From: Anaeromyxobacter sp.
Lineage (GTDB): Bacteria > Myxococcota > Myxococcia > Myxococcales > Anaeromyxobacteraceae
Direction of reading: 5' to 3'
Length of the DNA: 64,000 nt
NCBI GenBank assembly: GCA_016718565.1
Contig: JADKCZ010000018.1
Span: 459,001-523,000 of the forward strand
Shown here: in pieces, positions 61,533 to 64,000 of the stretch
How the letters are laid out: each line of letters starts with the position of its first letter
How positions within the stretch are numbered: the first letter of the stretch is position 1
Position numbers and translations under genes: made by a program
Notes under the pieces: model-generated
The model's input: the letters and a program-made list of their open reading frames with translations, nothing else
What the model was told of the DNA's origin: nothing
Databases searched by the model: none

Positions 61533-64000
61533 GCGCCGGCCTCCTCGCCCTCGCCCAGCTCGGCGGCGCCCTCGAACCGGCAGACCGCACCGAAGGGGCA
61601 GCCCTCGCAGTCGCGGCTGACGATGGGCAGGTCGCCCGTCCGCACCCGCCCCACCGCGCCCACCACCGCGGCCGCCAGCGCCGCCGCGTCCGGGGCGCCG
61701 GCCACCGGGTCGAGCCGCGCCGCGCTCTTGAGCAGCTGGTAGGTGGCCGAGGGCGCCCGGCCCGGCAGCTCGCGCTGCGCTGCCAGCAGGTAGAGCGGCA
61801 CCTGGAAGGAGGTGACGCCGTGGGCCTCGGGCTCCAGCAGCGGGGCGTACCGCTCGGCCCGCCGCGCGTTCTTGTAGTCCACCACCAGCAGCCGGTCCGG
61901 CGAGGCGTCCACCCGGTCGATGCGACCGCGCACCCGCACCGTCTCGCCGCCCGCGCCGAGGGACAGGGCCGGGTGCGGCGTGCCGTCCCCGCCGAAGGCG
62001 AACTCGAGCAAGGTCGGCGTCAGCCCATCGGCCGCCGCCGCCTCGGCCGCCACGATCCGGTCGAGGCGCGCCAGCACCGCGGCGCGGCCGGCCGCCCAGA
62101 CGGCCGGGTCGCCGGTCCGCCCCTCCCGCTCGAACCGGTCGCAGGTGGCCTCGGCCACCCGGCGCGCCTCGGCCAGGTCGGCCGCGCCGCCGTCCGGGGG
62201 CCAGGCGCGGCGCGCCACCCGGTCCGCCACCCACCGCTCCAGCACGGCGTGCAGCAGGCGCCCCTCGTCACGGCCGTCGATGTCGAGGCCGGCGGCCTCG
62301 GGGTCCTCCAGGCCGGCGCCGAGGGTGAGCAGGAGCCGGAAGGGGCAGCGGGCGAAGGCCTCCAGCAGGGTCGGGGACCACTCGGCCGGCAGGCGGGCCG
62401 CCAGGGCCCTGAGCCCGGCGCCCTCCACCTGCCCGGCGAAGGGCGCGGCCCGGCGCGCCAGCACGGCCTCGCGGCGGGCGTACTCGACGCCGCCGCGCGC
62501 CACCGCCGCGGCGGCGCGGGCCGCCAGCGCGGGCGGCAGGAGGGCCAGGGCCTGGGTGAAGGTGGCTCCGGCCAGCCTGGCCACCGCCGCCAGCGCCTCG
62601 CCAGGCGTGCGCGCCGCCGCCAGCGAGGGGGCCGGCGGCGCCCCGGGCAGCGCCACCCCCACCGCCGCCAGCGCCTCGGCCGCCAGCGGCGCGGGCGGGC
62701 CGCCGCCGGCCGGCCCGGCCCCTGCCCAGCCGAGCGCCACCACCTCGCGCCCGGCCGCCACGGCGCAGGCGGCGCGGTGCAGCGCGTCGGCTCGCCGGAC
62801 GCCCGCGGTGGCCAGCGCCGCGCGCCCCAGCAGGTCGTTGACGGCCTGGCGCTCCGCCTCGCGCAGCAGCGGCTCGGGCGGCGGCGCGGCCGGGAAGGCG
62901 CCGCGAACGCACCCCAGCACCACCGCCACCCGCGCGCTCCGGCCCGGCGCCTCCTCCAGCGCCCACAGCTCCGCGGCGCCGGCCACCGGCTCGCCGCGCG
63001 CGGGCAGCGCCGCCCGCTCCACCGCCAGCGCCAGCAGCGCACCCCACTCGCCCGCCGCCAGCGGCTCGGCGCCGCGTCCGACCAGGGTGAGCGCCCGGGC
63101 CAGCTCCTCGGCCGCCTGCTCCAGGCGGGCGAGGGCGGCGAGGTCGCGCGCCGCCAGCCCTGGCTCGGCCCGCCCGGCCCGCCGGCGCAGGCCGGAGGCC
63201 TCGAGGAAGGCCGAGAGCCTGGAGGCCTGGGCGCCCGGCGTGCGGGCCCCGCCCAGCGGGCGCACCGCCGCCGCCAGCGCCGCCAGCCCGTCGGCGGCGC
63301 GCAGCAGGGCGGCGCGCTCGCCGGCCGCGGCCTGGGCGGTGAGCCGGGCGGCCCGGGCGCGCAGCGCGGCCTCCGGGGCGGCGCGGCCGGCCAGCGCCCC
63401 GGCGCGATCGAGGAGCCGGCCGAGGCCGGGCCGGAGGCCGTCGACGCCGAGGTAGCTCGAGCCGGCCAGCCGCTCGGCCAGGCGGCGGTCGAGGCCGTCG
63501 GCCGCGGCGGCCAGCGCGTCCAGCACCAGCCGCACCGGCGGCAGGTCGGTGAGCGGCGCGCCCCGGCCGGTGGCGAGGGGGATCCCCTCGGCGGCGAAGG
63601 CGCGCGCCAGCCGCTCGGCGGCGAGGGCCGGCGCCGGGTGGAACACCACCACCTCGGCGGGGTCGAGCCCGGCCGACAGCAGCCGCCCCACGGCGCGCGC
63701 CGCCTCGACGGCCTCGCCCTCCTCGCCCTCGCCGCGCAGGGCCAGCACCAGCCCCTCCCCACCCGGCCCGGCCGCGGCGAGCGCGGGCGGCGCCTCCTGG
63801 CCGGACACGCCGCCAGGCGGCGCGGCGGCCCCCGCCTCGGCCGGGCGGCGCACCCCCGGCCCGCCGCCGAACGCGGCCAGCAGCGCCCGCGGCCGCTCGG
63901 CCCGGGATGGATCCTCCAGGTGGTCGAGCACCACCTCCAGCTCGCGCCGCGCGGCCAGGGCGTGGTGCCCCTCGATCCGCCGGAGGGTCGGCTCGACCGC
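61529..64000 (-). CDS. addB: AddB-like nuclease-helicase partner (partial, runs off the window)
   Basis: At least 824 codons are present and the frame stays open to the window end, so the start lies beyond 64000 and an internal GTG at 63934 is not the true start. The C-terminal PD-(D/E)xK nuclease has GRIDRVDASPDRLLVVDYKN and VPLYLLAAQRELPG. The Fe-S staple shows an early ARCPFRLLL Cys and a C-terminal RDCEGCPFGAVC triad. The upstream part has LWALEEAPGRSARVAVVLG and other UvrD-fold remnants without an intact Walker A in view. Partner of AddA in end resection, with stop/start overlap of 4 bases. Confidence 0.82.

Overview
The window is a very GC-rich bacterial chromosome segment with dense, ordinary housekeeping content. 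It has frequent GTG starts, 4-base stop/start overlaps, an intergenic small basic protein, a PEGA-tailed Ser/Thr kinase, a giant BadF/HgdB-type CoA activase and hexanucleotide-rich spacers. Together these point to Myxococcota, most likely an Anaeromyxobacter-like organism. That assignment is inference from gene content and composition, not a database match. No prophage, integrase, transposase or CRISPR array was seen.

Layout. About 0.3-4 kb: a mini XRE regulator, YggX, a secreted protein, a PLP decarboxylase and proline iminopeptidase. About 4.2-8.6 kb: tRNA-Ala(GGC), a 35-residue basic protein, an RDD protein, hemB with a coupled small gene, a DUF1015 protein and tsaC. About 8.6-16.3 kb: lptF-lptG, purD-purE, a TPR lipoprotein and purH. 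About 16.3-19.2 kb: a stand-alone sigma-region-4-like protein, a MerR regulator and a kinase. About 19.2-22.3 kb: a TldD-family protease whose tail is a hexamer repeat, plus two small proteins. About 22.5-29.2 kb: the 1435-residue CoA activase, a bacteriohemerythrin, a gluzincin lipoprotein and an alkaline-phosphatase-superfamily protein.

About 29.4-33 kb holds a two-gene flavin/iron-sulfur amine (opine/proline-like) dehydrogenase followed by proC. About 33-40.3 kb: class II ribonucleotide reductase, a lipoprotein, a DUF4395 membrane protein, a PHP phosphoesterase, truD and an orphan flagellar-hook-like lipoprotein. About 40.3-45.3 kb: the heme cluster ccsA-like-hemA-hemC-hemD, read on the minus strand with 4-base overlaps, a proline-rich protein and thioredoxin. 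About 45.4-52.9 kb: the cell-shape operon mreC-mreD-mrdA-rodA facing a PpiD-like chaperone, maf and yggS. About 52.9-57.5 kb: small proteins, an HTH protein pair, a DUF507 protein and class I aldolase. From 57.6 kb to the end: an AddAB-type helicase-nuclease, with addB running off the window.

The most unusual signal is a family of GGGGTC-type hexanucleotide arrays (six clear copies), some beside a conserved palindrome. Three lie in spacers and three lie inside protein-coding sequence: the end of the TldD-like gene and two sites in addA. Inside genes the arrays read mainly as Thr-Pro or Thr-Ala linkers. One addA array has lost two bases, which moves the nuclease domain out of frame with the helicase. 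Restoring two bases rejoins a single 1294-codon gene exactly.
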